64,000 nucleotides of DNA from the NCBI GenBank assembly GCA_003327435.1, contig QOQV01000005.1:124001-188000 (forward strand), in the 5' to 3' direction. This DNA is from Ignavibacteriota bacterium (GTDB taxonomy: Bacteria > Bacteroidota > Ignavibacteria > UBA10030 > BY39). Shown here piece after piece: positions 19,110-28,350 of the stretch. The notes beneath the pieces were generated by a model. The model saw nothing but the letters and a program-made list of their open reading frames with translations, had not been told where the DNA came from and did no database searches. The position numbers and the translations under genes were made by a program. Numbering within the stretch: the first letter of the stretch is position 1; each line of letters opens with the position of its first letter.

Positions 19110-19820
19110 TTATTGTTCAATATAATTATTTGAAATTACTTTATAAACTTCATCCATCAAACGAATTTCTTCTTGTTTTCCACCATCAATTTTAACATCG
19201 ATAGGTTTTCCTAAAACAAGTGTTATCTGACCCGGAAGAATCCTGAATTTTTTTTTGGGTAAAATTTTAAAACTGCCATTTATTGTGAGTGGAATAACTG
19301 GAACTCCAGATTTCACAGCAAGATTAAATGCCCCTCTCTTAAAGGGTTGAAGTTTTCCATCTTTTGTACGAGTACCTTCAGCAAACAACAAGACAGATGC
19401 ACCACTTTTCATTTTTTCAGCTGCTTCATCCAGACTTTTAATTGCATCCGCACCGCTTGAACGATCGATGGGAATATATGTTCTATTATATTTTAATGCC
19501 CAACCCCAAATAGGTATTTTGCCTAACTCCTTTTTGTAGACAATTCGGATTTGATCTGGAATTCCTGCAATCACCGCCGGTATATCAAAACCACTTGCAT
19601 GATTTGATACATAAATATAACTCTTACCGGATTGTAAATTTTCAACACCCACTGTTCTTACTTTTACACCACTTACCAACAATATTCCTTTAGCATATAA
19701 TCTGGCAAGATAGTGAAAAACTTTTCCGTTCTTGTTAAAAGGAATAGTAATTAAAGCAGCTATACCTGATAGTACACTTATTATAAAAATCAAAATTATT
19801 TTTATTATTGAAATAATCAT
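19110..19820 (-). CDS. plsC: 1-acyl-sn-glycerol-3-phosphate acyltransferase
   Basis: 236 aa from the ATG at 19818-19820 (a TTG at 19850 is also open but overlaps the M48 gene and adds 10 residues). One N-terminal membrane helix, then the acyltransferase motifs: block I NHASGFD (HX4D), block III FAEGTRTKDGKLQPFKRGAF, and block IV VPVIPLTING. It acylates lysophosphatidic acid to phosphatidic acid at the inner membrane. It sits 7 nt after the M48 protease stop and 18 nt before the kdsB start. Confidence 0.93.
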   Translation of the reverse strand: MIISIIKIILIFIISVLSGIAALITIPFNKNGKVFHYLARLYAKGILLVSGVKVRTVGVENLQSGKSYIYVSNHASGFDIPAVIAGIPDQIRIVYKKELGKIPIWGWALKYNRTYIPIDRSSGADAIKSLDEAAEKMKSGASVLLFAEGTRTKDGKLQPFKRGAFNLAVKSGVPVIPLTINGSFKILPKKKFRILPGQITLVLGKPIDVKIDGGKQEEIRLMDEVYKVISNNYIEQ

Positions 19821-19827
19821 AATAAAA

Positions 19828-20922
19828 TTAAAATTTTTCAGCAAAAGCAATGCGTTTACTTAATGATGGATGATCATAAAACAAAAATTCAATTACAGGA
19901 TTGGGGTTTGTATCAGATGCGTTAATCTCACCTAACTTTTTTAATGCACTGATAAAATCTGTTTTATTTTCTATCACGGATAATGCAAATTTGTCAGCTT
20001 CGTATTCATATTTTCTAGAAATCAAATTACTTATTGGCAAAGTCAAAATTCCATATACATACAAGATAATAAAAAGCATCGGTAAAGCAGCAAGCTGTGA
20101 TACCGATTGAAAACCAAATTTTAAAACAAGATGATCATAAACAATAGCTGATACCCATAGTCCAAAGAATACCAAAATAAAATTGATTATCATAAGCTTC
20201 CACAAATGTTTCAATTTATAATGACCTAATTCATGAGCAAATATACTAATAATTTCATCCTTATTAAAATTTTGAAGAAGTGTGTCGGAAATGATTATTC
20301 TTTTAGATTTACCAATTCCAGCAAACCCGGCATTTGCTTTTTTTGTCTTTTTGCTCATATCAAACTTAAAAACCCCTTCTATATCGAAGTTGTATTTCTG
20401 GCACAAAACGATTAAGTCATCTTTCAAATCGGAATCTTCCACAGGAATAAATTTGTAAAAAATCGGAAATATAACTGTAGGTGCAATCCGAGCTAATAAG
20501 GTTGAAAACAAGAACAAAAGTATTCCAACAGGCACCCACCACATCTTCCCAAACTCCAGCAATACGAAATAAAACACAATTAAAATAGGAAATGTAATCA
20601 AAGTGCTTACAATTAGTGCTTTAATCTTATCAATTATCCAATTCCCGATTGATTGATTGGAAAAATTATATTTCTTTTCAAGTGTATAATCTACATAGTA
20701 TGAGATTGGAAAATCAAACAAAGAACCAGTTATACTAAAAATTAAAACAAATAAGAGAAATGCAAAGGTATCATTTTGTGTTAAACTATAAACAAAATTT
20801 TCCAGATATATAGAAACATCAAATTTAACGACTAAAATCATCATAAAAAAGAAAAAAAGCGATTCTAATAAAGGAACCCACAACTTTAATCTATGATAGT
20901 GTTTAATGTCTTTATTTTCCAT
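19828..20922 (-). CDS. M48-family zinc metalloprotease (Ste24/CAAX prenyl protease 1-like)
   Basis: 364 aa polytopic membrane protein. Five to seven hydrophobic helices, the zinc-binding HELGH in IFAHELGHYKLKH, and the third ligand Glu in EYEADKFALSV. The N-terminal peptidase M48_N part (FDFPISYYVDYTLEKKYNFS) is that of the Ste24 type rather than of HtpX. Bacteria have no CAAX prenylation, so it more likely clears or processes membrane proteins. First gene of the minus-strand envelope operon, with a fair promoter 10-40 nt upstream. Confidence 0.93.
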   Translation of the reverse strand: MENKDIKHYHRLKLWVPLLESLFFFFMMILVVKFDVSIYLENFVYSLTQNDTFAFLLFVLIFSITGSLFDFPISYYVDYTLEKKYNFSNQSIGNWIIDKIKALIVSTLITFPILIVFYFVLLEFGKMWWVPVGILLFLFSTLLARIAPTVIFPIFYKFIPVEDSDLKDDLIVLCQKYNFDIEGVFKFDMSKKTKKANAGFAGIGKSKRIIISDTLLQNFNKDEIISIFAHELGHYKLKHLWKLMIINFILVFFGLWVSAIVYDHLVLKFGFQSVSQLAALPMLFIILYVYGILTLPISNLISRKYEYEADKFALSVIENKTDFISALKKLGEINASDTNPNPVIEFLFYDHPSLSKRIAFAEKF

Positions 20923-20931
20923 AACATTTTA

Positions 20932-20960
20932 ATCTTACAAAAAACAAGATTTAAATGCAA
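20932..20960 (-). promoter_or_regulatory. Probable promoter of the M48-plsC-kdsB-DUF502-pyrG-TPR run
   Basis: Minus strand TTGCAT (20955-20960), 17-nt spacer, TAAGAT (20932-20937), close before the ATG at 20922; the predicted leader is only a few nt, so another promoter further up is possible. Confidence 0.35.
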
Positions 20961-20974
20961 TTTTGGAAAAACAC

Positions 20975-21003
20975 TTGAATTTTATTAAAAAATTAGATAT
21001 ACT
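20975..21003 (+). promoter_or_regulatory. sigma70-like promoter of the GYD-domain gene
   Basis: TTGAAT (20975-20980), 17-nt spacer, TATACT (20998-21003). Predicted start near 21010, about 50 nt before the ATG at 21061. Confidence 0.55.
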
Positions 21004-21060
21004 TAATATGAAAAATTTTGATAGATGGGTATGAATAATTTAAAAAATAGGAGATAACAT

Positions 21061-21357
21061 ATGCCAACTTACATTCTTGCAACAAAGCTTTCATCAGAAT
21101 TAACAAAGAATCCTGCGCTAAGAGAAGACATTGGAAAGGAATGGAAAGCCAAAATAAAAAGCAAATGTCCTAAGGTAAAATGGCTGGCACATTATGCACT
21201 CCTTGGACCTTATGATTTTCTGGATATATACGAAGCCCCAAATGAAGAAGAAGCCGCTAAGGTTTCAATGATCACACTTGCATCAGGAGCTTCGGTTGCA
21301 GAAAGCTGGACAGCTATTCCATATAAAAGGTTTCTTGATATCGTAAAAGAGATTTAG
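21061..21357 (+). CDS. GYD domain protein
   Basis: 98 aa, a single GYD-like ferredoxin-fold (dimeric alpha/beta barrel) domain: MPTYILATKLSS at the start, GPYDFLDIYEAPNEEEAAKV in the middle, then the helix with S/T-rich SMITLASGASVAES. In GYD proteins the eponymous motif is G-x-Y-D/GYD; here it is GPYD. The function of the family is unknown. TAGGAG lies 9 nt before the ATG. The gene stands alone between divergent M48 and the small unknown gene. Confidence 0.88.
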   Translation: MPTYILATKLSSELTKNPALREDIGKEWKAKIKSKCPKVKWLAHYALLGPYDFLDIYEAPNEEEAAKVSMITLASGASVAESWTAIPYKRFLDIVKEI

Positions 21358-21376
21358 AACTTTTTCAAGAAATTAC

Positions 21377-21405
21377 TTGATTTCCAGAGATAAATTTTAC
21401 ATATT
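21377..21405 (+). promoter_or_regulatory. Possible promoter of the 98-aa unknown gene
   Basis: TTGATT (21377-21382), 17-nt spacer, CATATT (21400-21405), about 50 nt before the proposed TTG start. Confidence 0.35.
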
Positions 21406-21458
21406 ATTAAAGAAAACAGATGTATTTGAAAATCCTTAAACAAAAAGGATGATTGAAA

Positions 21459-21752
21459 TTGTCAGGATACGATTATTATAGGTTGCAAGAATTTTATGAC
21501 AGAATTTTAAGCAAGTGGAAAGGCAAAATTCAAACACTCGAAAAGTGTTGTGAAGATTCCAGAAGATTACTTAATACCAACACACAGGCAAAACTTTTAT
21601 CTCAACTCGAGAACTTAAAATCATATTTTTATTCTGCAAAGTATTATGCAACTACTCAGGAAGAAAACAAAATAAAAGTATTAAAGGAAATAATAGCAGA
21701 GATGAAAAAGCTCGAGTTTGAGATTAAAAGTGAACTTAAAAAAAGTAATTAA
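21459..21752 (+). CDS. Small charged alpha-helical protein, unknown function
   Basis: 97 aa (MSGYDYYRLQEFYDRIL...). Two TTG codons are possible after the in-frame TGA at 21450-21452; the second (21459) is preferred because AGGA (21446-21449) then has 9-nt spacing instead of 3. The whole chain is predicted helical and rich in Lys/Glu with heptad-like leucines (LLSQLENLKSYF, ILKEI-like stretch), so a small coiled coil is likely. No signal peptide or known domain. Ends 2 nt before the stop of the convergent PAP2 gene. Confidence 0.65.
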   Translation: MSGYDYYRLQEFYDRILSKWKGKIQTLEKCCEDSRRLLNTNTQAKLLSQLENLKSYFYSAKYYATTQEENKIKVLKEIIAEMKKLEFEIKSELKKSN

Positions 21753-21754
21753 GT

Positions 21755-22693
21755 TTAAGAAGAAACAATTCTACTTCTTGTCCTATTCCACCAGGGATAT
21801 ATATACTTTGCACTCCAGATTGTGATTACCATAAAAATTCCACCCGCTATCAAATCTATAACATAATGATATCTTAAATATACAGTACCAAAAATTAACA
21901 GTATCCCAATAATCCATAAAAAATAACGGGTTTTCATTTTATACACTGATGATAAATACATCAACACAAGGGTCAATTGGGTATGTCCACTTGGAAAAAC
22001 ATCTCTCTGCACAATTTTAGCAGCATCTGGATGAGTTGATGTAATAGATTCTCCGAAATTAACAAAATCCCTCAGGAAATTTGTAAATATTAAACCTGGT
22101 AATTCTTCATTGATTGCATAAAAATTATGAAGTGTAAATCGAGGACCTATTGCTGGTAATAAAAAATAACCTATATAAGAAAGGTAAAATCCGTAAACTA
22201 CAACGAAGGCAGCATATTGAAATTTCTCATAATCTTTATTTTTAAAAAGTTCATAACCTGCAACTATAAAAAGAAAATAAAAACTTGAATACGCTATTTG
22301 AACTATTTCTGTAAGAAGTGGAGAAGCAAATTTGGACATCCATACCGTAGGATCAACACCAAAAATCATTCTATCAAGATTTATCAATATCTCATCATAA
22401 TCTTTGCCATGTATTGGGGTAATCATATAATACAACATCTTAAATGTTAAAAGCACAACCAGAACAATGTACCAATTCCGAATTATATGAATCGTTTTTA
22501 TTTTATATTTATTATCAATGTAGGTAACAACCAATACAAAAAATATCAAAAATAAATTAATAAAAATTAACATTAACCAGTGTCCGATTTTTTCACTGAA
22601 GATAATATTCATTAAAATTAAGAACAAGGCAAATAAAACCACTACCAGGTCATGTGGGAATAAATTTGATAATAAATATTTAATCTTTTTCAT
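21755..22693 (-). CDS. PAP2-superfamily membrane phosphatase/transferase
   Basis: 312 aa from the ATG at 22691-22693 (a GTG one codon earlier is equally open). About seven to eight membrane helices. Catalytic signatures: FPSGHTQLTLV (PSGH) and RYHYVIDLIAG (R-x-H-x3-D) in the C-terminal third, the layout of the PAP2_3 / inositol-phosphorylceramide-synthase-like branch. A lipid phosphate phosphatase or headgroup transferase in the inner membrane is likely; the substrate is not evident. Its start touches the rsmA stop, so it is probably coupled to rsmA. Confidence 0.85.
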   Translation of the reverse strand: MKKIKYLLSNLFPHDLVVVLFALFLILMNIIFSEKIGHWLMLIFINLFLIFFVLVVTYIDNKYKIKTIHIIRNWYIVLVVLLTFKMLYYMITPIHGKDYDEILINLDRMIFGVDPTVWMSKFASPLLTEIVQIAYSSFYFLFIVAGYELFKNKDYEKFQYAAFVVVYGFYLSYIGYFLLPAIGPRFTLHNFYAINEELPGLIFTNFLRDFVNFGESITSTHPDAAKIVQRDVFPSGHTQLTLVLMYLSSVYKMKTRYFLWIIGILLIFGTVYLRYHYVIDLIAGGIFMVITIWSAKYIYPWWNRTRSRIVSS

Positions 22694-22695
22694 CA

Positions 22696-23520
22696 CTATG
22701 CGGAAATAAATTTTGCAAAATCGATAAAATCATCAACAGTTAACTCCTCTGCTCGTTTATCAAGGGAAAACTTTTTAAAGTTTTTAAGTCGTTGCGATAT
22801 TTCATCATAAAAAGGTAAATATTTTAAAGAATTGTTAAGAGTTTTTCGCCTCTTACCAAATGCAGTTCTTACCAATGTTCTAAACAATTCATCTTCAACT
22901 TTGTGCTGATAAGTCTGAATAAAATCTATTTTTATTACAGCTGATGTAACCTTTGGTTTTGGAAAGAAACAATTAGGCGATACTTTAAACAATATTTCAG
23001 GTTTACCATAATATTGAGTGATAACAGATAAAATACCGTAATCTTTTGTTTTAGATTTTGCAATGATTCTCTGTGCAACCTCTTTTTGGACCATAAATGT
23101 ACAATTTTCCAGGTATGCTCGATTATCAATGGCTTTGAACAAAATTTGACTTGTTATATTATACGGAATGTTTCCTATAAGTTTTATTTTTCTTTTCTCC
23201 TTTTCGAAAATCTTTTGAATGTCCAATTCTAAAAAATCCTCGTTTATAAAGATTACATTTTTTTGTGGAAAATTTTCTTTTAGAATATCAATAACACGCT
23301 TATCTATTTCAATAGCATACAATCTCTTAGTATTTTCCACTATATATTTTGTTAAAGCCCCCTGACCAGGTCCTATTTCAATTACTATATCTTTCGATGA
23401 TAAATTTGCCGAATTCACTATCTTACGAGCAATATTTTCATCTATTAAAAAATTTTGCCCCAATGCTCGTTTTGCTTTTATTAATATTCTTCCTGTGTTT
23501 ACCTTCAATGGGGAATGCAT
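22696..23520 (-). CDS. rsmA: 16S rRNA A1518/A1519 N6-dimethyltransferase
   Basis: 274 aa, normal length. KALGQNFL-type start (RALGQNFLIDENIARKI), SAM-binding VIEIGPGQGALT, and the catalytic NIPYNITSQI motif. It dimethylates two adjacent adenines near the 3' end of 16S rRNA, a late ribosome assembly step. Starts 14 nt after the AsmA stop on the same strand. Confidence 0.97.
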   Translation of the reverse strand: MHSPLKVNTGRILIKAKRALGQNFLIDENIARKIVNSANLSSKDIVIEIGPGQGALTKYIVENTKRLYAIEIDKRVIDILKENFPQKNVIFINEDFLELDIQKIFEKEKRKIKLIGNIPYNITSQILFKAIDNRAYLENCTFMVQKEVAQRIIAKSKTKDYGILSVITQYYGKPEILFKVSPNCFFPKPKVTSAVIKIDFIQTYQHKVEDELFRTLVRTAFGKRRKTLNNSLKYLPFYDEISQRLKNFKKFSLDKRAEELTVDDFIDFAKFISA

Positions 23521-23534
23521 ATTCGAAGATCTGT

Positions 23535-26072
23535 TTAAGGTTTCCGGAATAATTTTTTCAAAGCATCTTCGGTTTTTTTCTTTAATTCCTCAACACCTTT
23601 TTGTTTTACAGTATCTAACAATTTCTCCGCTTCCTGAGTTACCTTTTCTTTTACTTCCTCTTTTCTTTTATCAATCTCCTGTTGTATCTGCGCTTCAATT
23701 TGTTTCTGTTGTTGTTTTGTATTCAAACTTATGGTTGGTGTTTTATAATAACCAGACACTATTAGTGGAACAACAACTCGACCATCCTTATCTTTAAAGA
23801 AGTTTACTATTTGACCAACCGTTCCACCTATTTTAAGCTTGTTAGAAAGCTCTGATGACAATTTCAGATCCAAATTCATTTGTACATTTCCATTAAAACT
23901 TTGTGAACCGTTTGAAATAAGCTCACTATTGAGAGCACTAATTCTCAAATCCTTAAACAAAATTTTCCCATCAGTAATCGTAAATGAATTAATCCACTCT
24001 TTAAAATATAATTCCCTTAGTTCATTTATTCCAGTATATTCAGCTATTTTTTGTATTAAAGGATAACCAATCAATTTTCCATCGAAAAGTTTTACATTTC
24101 CAAAACCAGACAATAATTGTGGCTTTAAACCAAGTGTATCATCAACACTTCCACTCAATGTTGTATTCAAATTTAACTTACCGAATATGTTGCTCCCAAA
24201 AGTTGTAAACTTTGAAAGAAAGGAATTAGCTTGAATATCCTTAATATCTAATTTTAAAGAAAATCTTTTATCATTAATATCTTTAAGATCAATCTTACCT
24301 TCTGTATTAACACTTCCATCAAATATGTTAAAAGTGAGATATTTTAAATTGAGGAGTGTGTTTGCAACATTAATTTCTCCTTTTAAATTTGATAAAACAA
24401 ACTTTTCCATTTCGAATTGCCTGACATTCAACCTGATAGTAGCATCAACATCAGGTAAAATTAATGCTGTAGACTTGTTTTCGGATTTTTCACTTTTAAC
24501 CTGTTCCTGCTCTTTGAATATATCCTCTGTCCGTAAGAGATTAGAATTTAAATCAATACTCAAGAGAGGTTTTGCTTTTGCTTTTTCGTCAATCAAACTC
24601 ATATAATTCTTAAGGTCAAACGATGTTTCTAAATCAGATTTTCCCAACTGTATTTTAAGCGAGTTAGAATTTATACGTTCATTATTAAAAGCTATTTCAC
24701 CCGATATATTATGGATTTCATTTTCTTTTGTCACCACAGCAACTTCTTTCAAAGTCACTTTTCCCTGTGCTTTCACTTTATCTGGCTTTTGCACTTCTCC
24801 TGATATTTTTATATTTCCATTTATACTTCCATACAATTTAGTCCCAACTGCTAAAGGATAGTAATCCTTTACTTCAGTTAAATTTAACAATCCTTGAAGA
24901 TTAAGATTAACAAATGGATTATCAAAGTTTTTTACATTTACATTACCCGAAATTGTATTACTACCAATTCGGAAAGAAAACTTTTTTATGTCAATGAATG
25001 AATTCGTAGTCGACTTTTCAAAATCTCCGTTGAGAATAATGTCAGTTATGGATTTTGGCAATTTTGAATATTTGATTAATCCATTGTCCAAATTGAAATT
25101 GCCCTTAATTGCTGGAATAGTTGTATCAGTTACAACACCAACAACATCCAATTCAATTTTATAGTTTGCTTTACTTTCGAAATCCTTTTTCTGTTGCAAA
25201 AATTTTTCCGGCAGAAGAGAAAGCAGACTGTTCAGTTCGTTTCCACTGGATTTGAAATGCAAATCGAAGTTCATTTCTCCCATTAAGCCAGAAATTTTAC
25301 CTGTGCAGTTAGCAATAAGTTGTTTAACCTTTATTGAGCAGCTATCAAAATTTAATTCATCTTTATTAATGAAATAAGAAAGTGCATGTGTACTAATTAA
25401 CGGTAAATCTTGAATCAAATAGGATGATGTATCACCGTAACTTAAACTGGAAATATCTATTTCGTTTAAAATTCTAATCACATCTTCGTTTAATAGTGAT
25501 TGCACTTTTGTAGTTTGATTATAGCCTGAAATTACAAAGTGAGTTCCGTCTAATAAATTCAGATATTCGACTTTTGCATCACTTATTTGAAAATTGTTCA
25601 GCAGTAAGGAAGCCTGCTTCGATATCTCAATTTTAACAGTTGTACTTTTCGCAGTATCTTTCGATGATTCCCCAAAAGAATAATTATCATTTCCCTGCTG
25701 ATTTACTTCAAGATATAATTCCGGTTTTTTAATCAATACTTGTTTAATTTCAATTTGATTTTTAAACAAAGGTAATAATTTGACGCTAAACAAAATTCTT
25801 TCGGCTCTGAAGAAATTTTTCTTCTTGAAATTAATCGAATCTGGATTAGAGATTACAAGCTCTTTTAAATCGATTCCAAAAGATGGGAAAATAGAAAAAC
25901 TTACATCCGCCACTTCTATACTGCGATTAATTGATGTTTCAAGTTTGGGAATAACAAGGGCTTTCAATTTCTCGCTGGTAAAATAAAGTTTTAGAAAAAT
26001 TACAAATCCAATTATAAGTATTAACGGAATGCCTACTAAAATTAACCAGAATTTTGATTTCTTATTTGCCAT
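23535..26072 (-). CDS. AsmA-family membrane-anchored protein
   Basis: 845 aa from the ATG at 26070-26072 (MANKKSKFW...). An upstream in-frame ATG at 26105 would fall on the predicted transcript start, so the downstream one is preferred. One N-terminal membrane helix (about 8-30), then a large beta-rich AsmA-type periplasmic region (SINRSIEVADVSFSIFPSFGI; later NLDLKLSSELSNKLKIGGT), and a C-terminal coiled coil of ~55 residues rich in K/E/Q. AsmA-like proteins are thought to span the periplasm and help move lipid toward the outer membrane. It is immediately upstream of rsmA and PAP2. Confidence 0.88.
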   Translation of the reverse strand: MANKKSKFWLILVGIPLILIIGFVIFLKLYFTSEKLKALVIPKLETSINRSIEVADVSFSIFPSFGIDLKELVISNPDSINFKKKNFFRAERILFSVKLLPLFKNQIEIKQVLIKKPELYLEVNQQGNDNYSFGESSKDTAKSTTVKIEISKQASLLLNNFQISDAKVEYLNLLDGTHFVISGYNQTTKVQSLLNEDVIRILNEIDISSLSYGDTSSYLIQDLPLISTHALSYFINKDELNFDSCSIKVKQLIANCTGKISGLMGEMNFDLHFKSSGNELNSLLSLLPEKFLQQKKDFESKANYKIELDVVGVVTDTTIPAIKGNFNLDNGLIKYSKLPKSITDIILNGDFEKSTTNSFIDIKKFSFRIGSNTISGNVNVKNFDNPFVNLNLQGLLNLTEVKDYYPLAVGTKLYGSINGNIKISGEVQKPDKVKAQGKVTLKEVAVVTKENEIHNISGEIAFNNERINSNSLKIQLGKSDLETSFDLKNYMSLIDEKAKAKPLLSIDLNSNLLRTEDIFKEQEQVKSEKSENKSTALILPDVDATIRLNVRQFEMEKFVLSNLKGEINVANTLLNLKYLTFNIFDGSVNTEGKIDLKDINDKRFSLKLDIKDIQANSFLSKFTTFGSNIFGKLNLNTTLSGSVDDTLGLKPQLLSGFGNVKLFDGKLIGYPLIQKIAEYTGINELRELYFKEWINSFTITDGKILFKDLRISALNSELISNGSQSFNGNVQMNLDLKLSSELSNKLKIGGTVGQIVNFFKDKDGRVVVPLIVSGYYKTPTISLNTKQQQKQIEAQIQQEIDKRKEEVKEKVTQEAEKLLDTVKQKGVEELKKKTEDALKKLFRKP

Positions 26073-26109
26073 TTTTATTTTTCTTATATTTTTACGATTA
26101 TTCATAAAA

Positions 26110-26138
26110 AATATAACTAATTAATATGCAAATGTCAA
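26110..26138 (-). promoter_or_regulatory. Consensus promoter of AsmA-rsmA-PAP2
   Basis: Minus strand TTGACA (26133-26138), 17-nt spacer, TATATT (26110-26115). Predicted start near 26103, which supports the ATG at 26072 with a ~30-nt leader. Its -35 box directly abuts the -35 box of the divergent glycan-operon promoter. Confidence 0.65.
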
Positions 26139-26167
26139 TTGATTTTCTTTATAAATAATCGTATCTT
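26139..26167 (+). promoter_or_regulatory. Promoter of the glycan operon
   Basis: TTGATT (26139-26144), 17-nt spacer, TATCTT (26162-26167), about 20 nt leader to the GT2 ATG at 26193. Confidence 0.5.
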
Positions 26168-26192
26168 GTTCAATAAATAAAAGAGAATTTAG

Positions 26193-27263
26193 ATGGACGA
26201 ACAAAAAACAAATAATAATTCTGAGGTAACCAAGCAAGGTGAAGTTAAACCTCAGCAAAAATTTAAGCCAAAACACCGATATCATAAAGTACAGCATACA
26301 GAAAAACAAGCAAGTACTCCGATACCTAAACAAGAATATTTTCTTTCCATCATAATTCCAGCTTACAATGAAGCTGAGTCGTTCAAAGAGCTATACGAAA
26401 AAATTAGAACAGCAATTACACCTCTCAATTGCAAATATGAAATTATTATTGTTGATGATGGAAGTACGGATAATACAATAAAAGTTTTAAAAGAAATCAG
26501 AGCACATGATAATCGTGTAAAGATTATTTCTTTCAGAAGGAATTACGGAAAATCAGCTGCATTATCTGTTGGCTTTGAAAAGGCAAAAGGCGACATCATA
26601 ATCACAATGGACGCTGACCTACAGGATGATCCATCAGAAATTCCAAACCTAATCAATGAGCTTCAAAAGGGAAAAGATATGGTCTCAGGATGGAAGAAAA
26701 AACGATTTGATCCGATTACAAAAACAATTCCATCTAAATTCTTCAATTTCGTCACATCAAAATTGACTGGAATACCATTACACGATTTTAATTGTGGCTT
26801 AAAAGCTTATCGTAAAGAAGTAATTAAGGAGATAGAGTTATATGGTGAATTACACAGATATATTCCAGTTTTAGCCAATTGGAAAGGTTTTTCTGTTGGA
26901 GAAATTGTAGTTCAACACCATCCAAGAAAATACGGAAAAACTAAATTTGGATTCGGTAGATTCTGGAAAGGTTTTTTAGATTTGTTGACCATACTTTTCA
27001 CAACAAGATATTTACAAAGACCGCTACATTTGTTTGGATTCTGGGGATTGATATTTGCATTGGCTGGCTTCATAATTGATGGATACCTTGTGATTGAATG
27101 GTTTTTAGGATTAACAGCATTAAGCCAGAGACCACTCTTTCTAGCTGGAGTTCTTTTAATAATTATTGGTGTCCAATTTATTTCTATAGGCCTTATAGGC
27201 GAAATGATTACAAAAACTCGTGAAACAAGAAAAGAATACTCAATCAAAGAAATTATAAAATGA
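26193..27263 (+). CDS. Membrane-bound GT2 glycosyltransferase (DPM1/GtrB-like)
   Basis: 356 aa. After a ~45-residue charged N-terminal extension comes a GT-A fold: LSIIIPAYNEAESFKELYE, IIVDDGSTDNT, and the metal-binding TMDADLQDDPSEI. The KYGKTKFGFGRFWKGFLDLL amphipathic segment and two C-terminal membrane helices (about 275-300 and 315-340) are typical of polyprenyl-phosphate sugar transferases. It should make a polyprenyl-phosphate-linked sugar on the cytoplasmic face. First gene of the operon; its stop overlaps the next ATG (ATGA). Confidence 0.92.
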   Translation: MDEQKTNNNSEVTKQGEVKPQQKFKPKHRYHKVQHTEKQASTPIPKQEYFLSIIIPAYNEAESFKELYEKIRTAITPLNCKYEIIIVDDGSTDNTIKVLKEIRAHDNRVKIISFRRNYGKSAALSVGFEKAKGDIIITMDADLQDDPSEIPNLINELQKGKDMVSGWKKKRFDPITKTIPSKFFNFVTSKLTGIPLHDFNCGLKAYRKEVIKEIELYGELHRYIPVLANWKGFSVGEIVVQHHPRKYGKTKFGFGRFWKGFLDLLTILFTTRYLQRPLHLFGFWGLIFALAGFIIDGYLVIEWFLGLTALSQRPLFLAGVLLIIIGVQFISIGLIGEMITKTRETRKEYSIKEIIK

Positions 27264-28342
27264 AAGCACTTAAAGACATAAAAACGGATTGTAAATATTT
27301 CAGAGGCGATATACCCTGTACACCACACAAAAAATATGGAGTTCATTGTTACGATAGAAGCAAAAAATTATGTAAATATTATGAACCAAGGAAAGGCAAA
27401 ATCCTGATCATCAAATTAGGTGCAATTGGAGATGTGATCCGCACAACTCCAATACTACATAGAATCAAAAAAATTAAACCAGAAGCTGAAATCTGGTGGC
27501 TTACATACTCTCCAGAAGTCGTTCCTTCAACCGTTGATTATGTTCTACAATTCAATTTACAAAACATTCTTTTTCTCCAATCTGTAAATTTTGATATTAT
27601 ATATAATTTTGATAAAGACAAAGAAGCATGCAGCTTAACTCAACAACTCAAATCAAAAATTAAAAAAGGTTATACATTAAAAAACGGGAAATGTTCACCT
27701 ATTAACGAAGCCGCAGTCCACAAGTTTTTAACAGGAATATTTGATGATTACAACAAAGTAAATAAGAAAAGCTACTTGGAAGAAATATTTGAAATTGCTG
27801 GATTCAAGTTTAATGGTGAAAAATATATATTGGAGAAACCATTTAATAATTATCACTGGAATTTACCAAAGAATAAAAAAATAATCGGTTTGAATACAGG
27901 TTGTGGTGGGCGCTGGACTTCAAGACTCTGGCCTGAAGAAAACTGGATTGCGCTTGCAAAGAAACTCAATTCATCTGGCTATATGCCAATTCTTTTAGGT
28001 GGCGAGCAAGAGCATCAAAAGAATCTAAGAATAGCCAATAAAAGCGGTGCAAAGTATTTTGGCCATTTTCCTCTTAAACAATTCATCAGCGAAGTTGATC
28101 AATGTGACCTGGTTGTAACAGCTGTAACTATGGCTTTACATATCGCAATTGGATTAGAGAAGAAAATCGTACTTTTCAATAATATATTCAACAAATACGA
28201 ATTCGAACTTTATGGATTAGGCGAAATACTTGAACCGGAAATCGAATGCGATTGTTTTTTTTCTCCAACATGCGAAAAAAATTGTATGCAATACATCCGG
28301 GTTGATACAGTGTTTAAAACTATAAAAAAACTTCTTAACTAA
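27260..28342 (+). CDS. GT9 (heptosyltransferase-family) glycosyltransferase with Cys-rich ends
   Basis: 360 aa. The GT-B fold is shown by ILIIKLGAIGDVIRTTPIL, the GLNTGCGGRWTSRLWPEENW block and PILLGGEQEHQKN with the downstream DLVVTAVTMALHIAIGL (a TGDTxxMH-like site, here with V/A substitutions). It probably adds a heptose-like sugar to a lipid-linked core. Unusual: four Cys in the first 40 residues (C11, C20, C30, C38) and four near the end (C330, C332, C338, C342), plus His23. Overlaps the GT2 stop. Confidence 0.9.
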   Translation: MKALKDIKTDCKYFRGDIPCTPHKKYGVHCYDRSKKLCKYYEPRKGKILIIKLGAIGDVIRTTPILHRIKKIKPEAEIWWLTYSPEVVPSTVDYVLQFNLQNILFLQSVNFDIIYNFDKDKEACSLTQQLKSKIKKGYTLKNGKCSPINEAAVHKFLTGIFDDYNKVNKKSYLEEIFEIAGFKFNGEKYILEKPFNNYHWNLPKNKKIIGLNTGCGGRWTSRLWPEENWIALAKKLNSSGYMPILLGGEQEHQKNLRIANKSGAKYFGHFPLKQFISEVDQCDLVVTAVTMALHIAIGLEKKIVLFNNIFNKYEFELYGLGEILEPEIECDCFFSPTCEKNCMQYIRVDTVFKTIKKLLN

Positions 28343-28350
28343 AGCGGATA

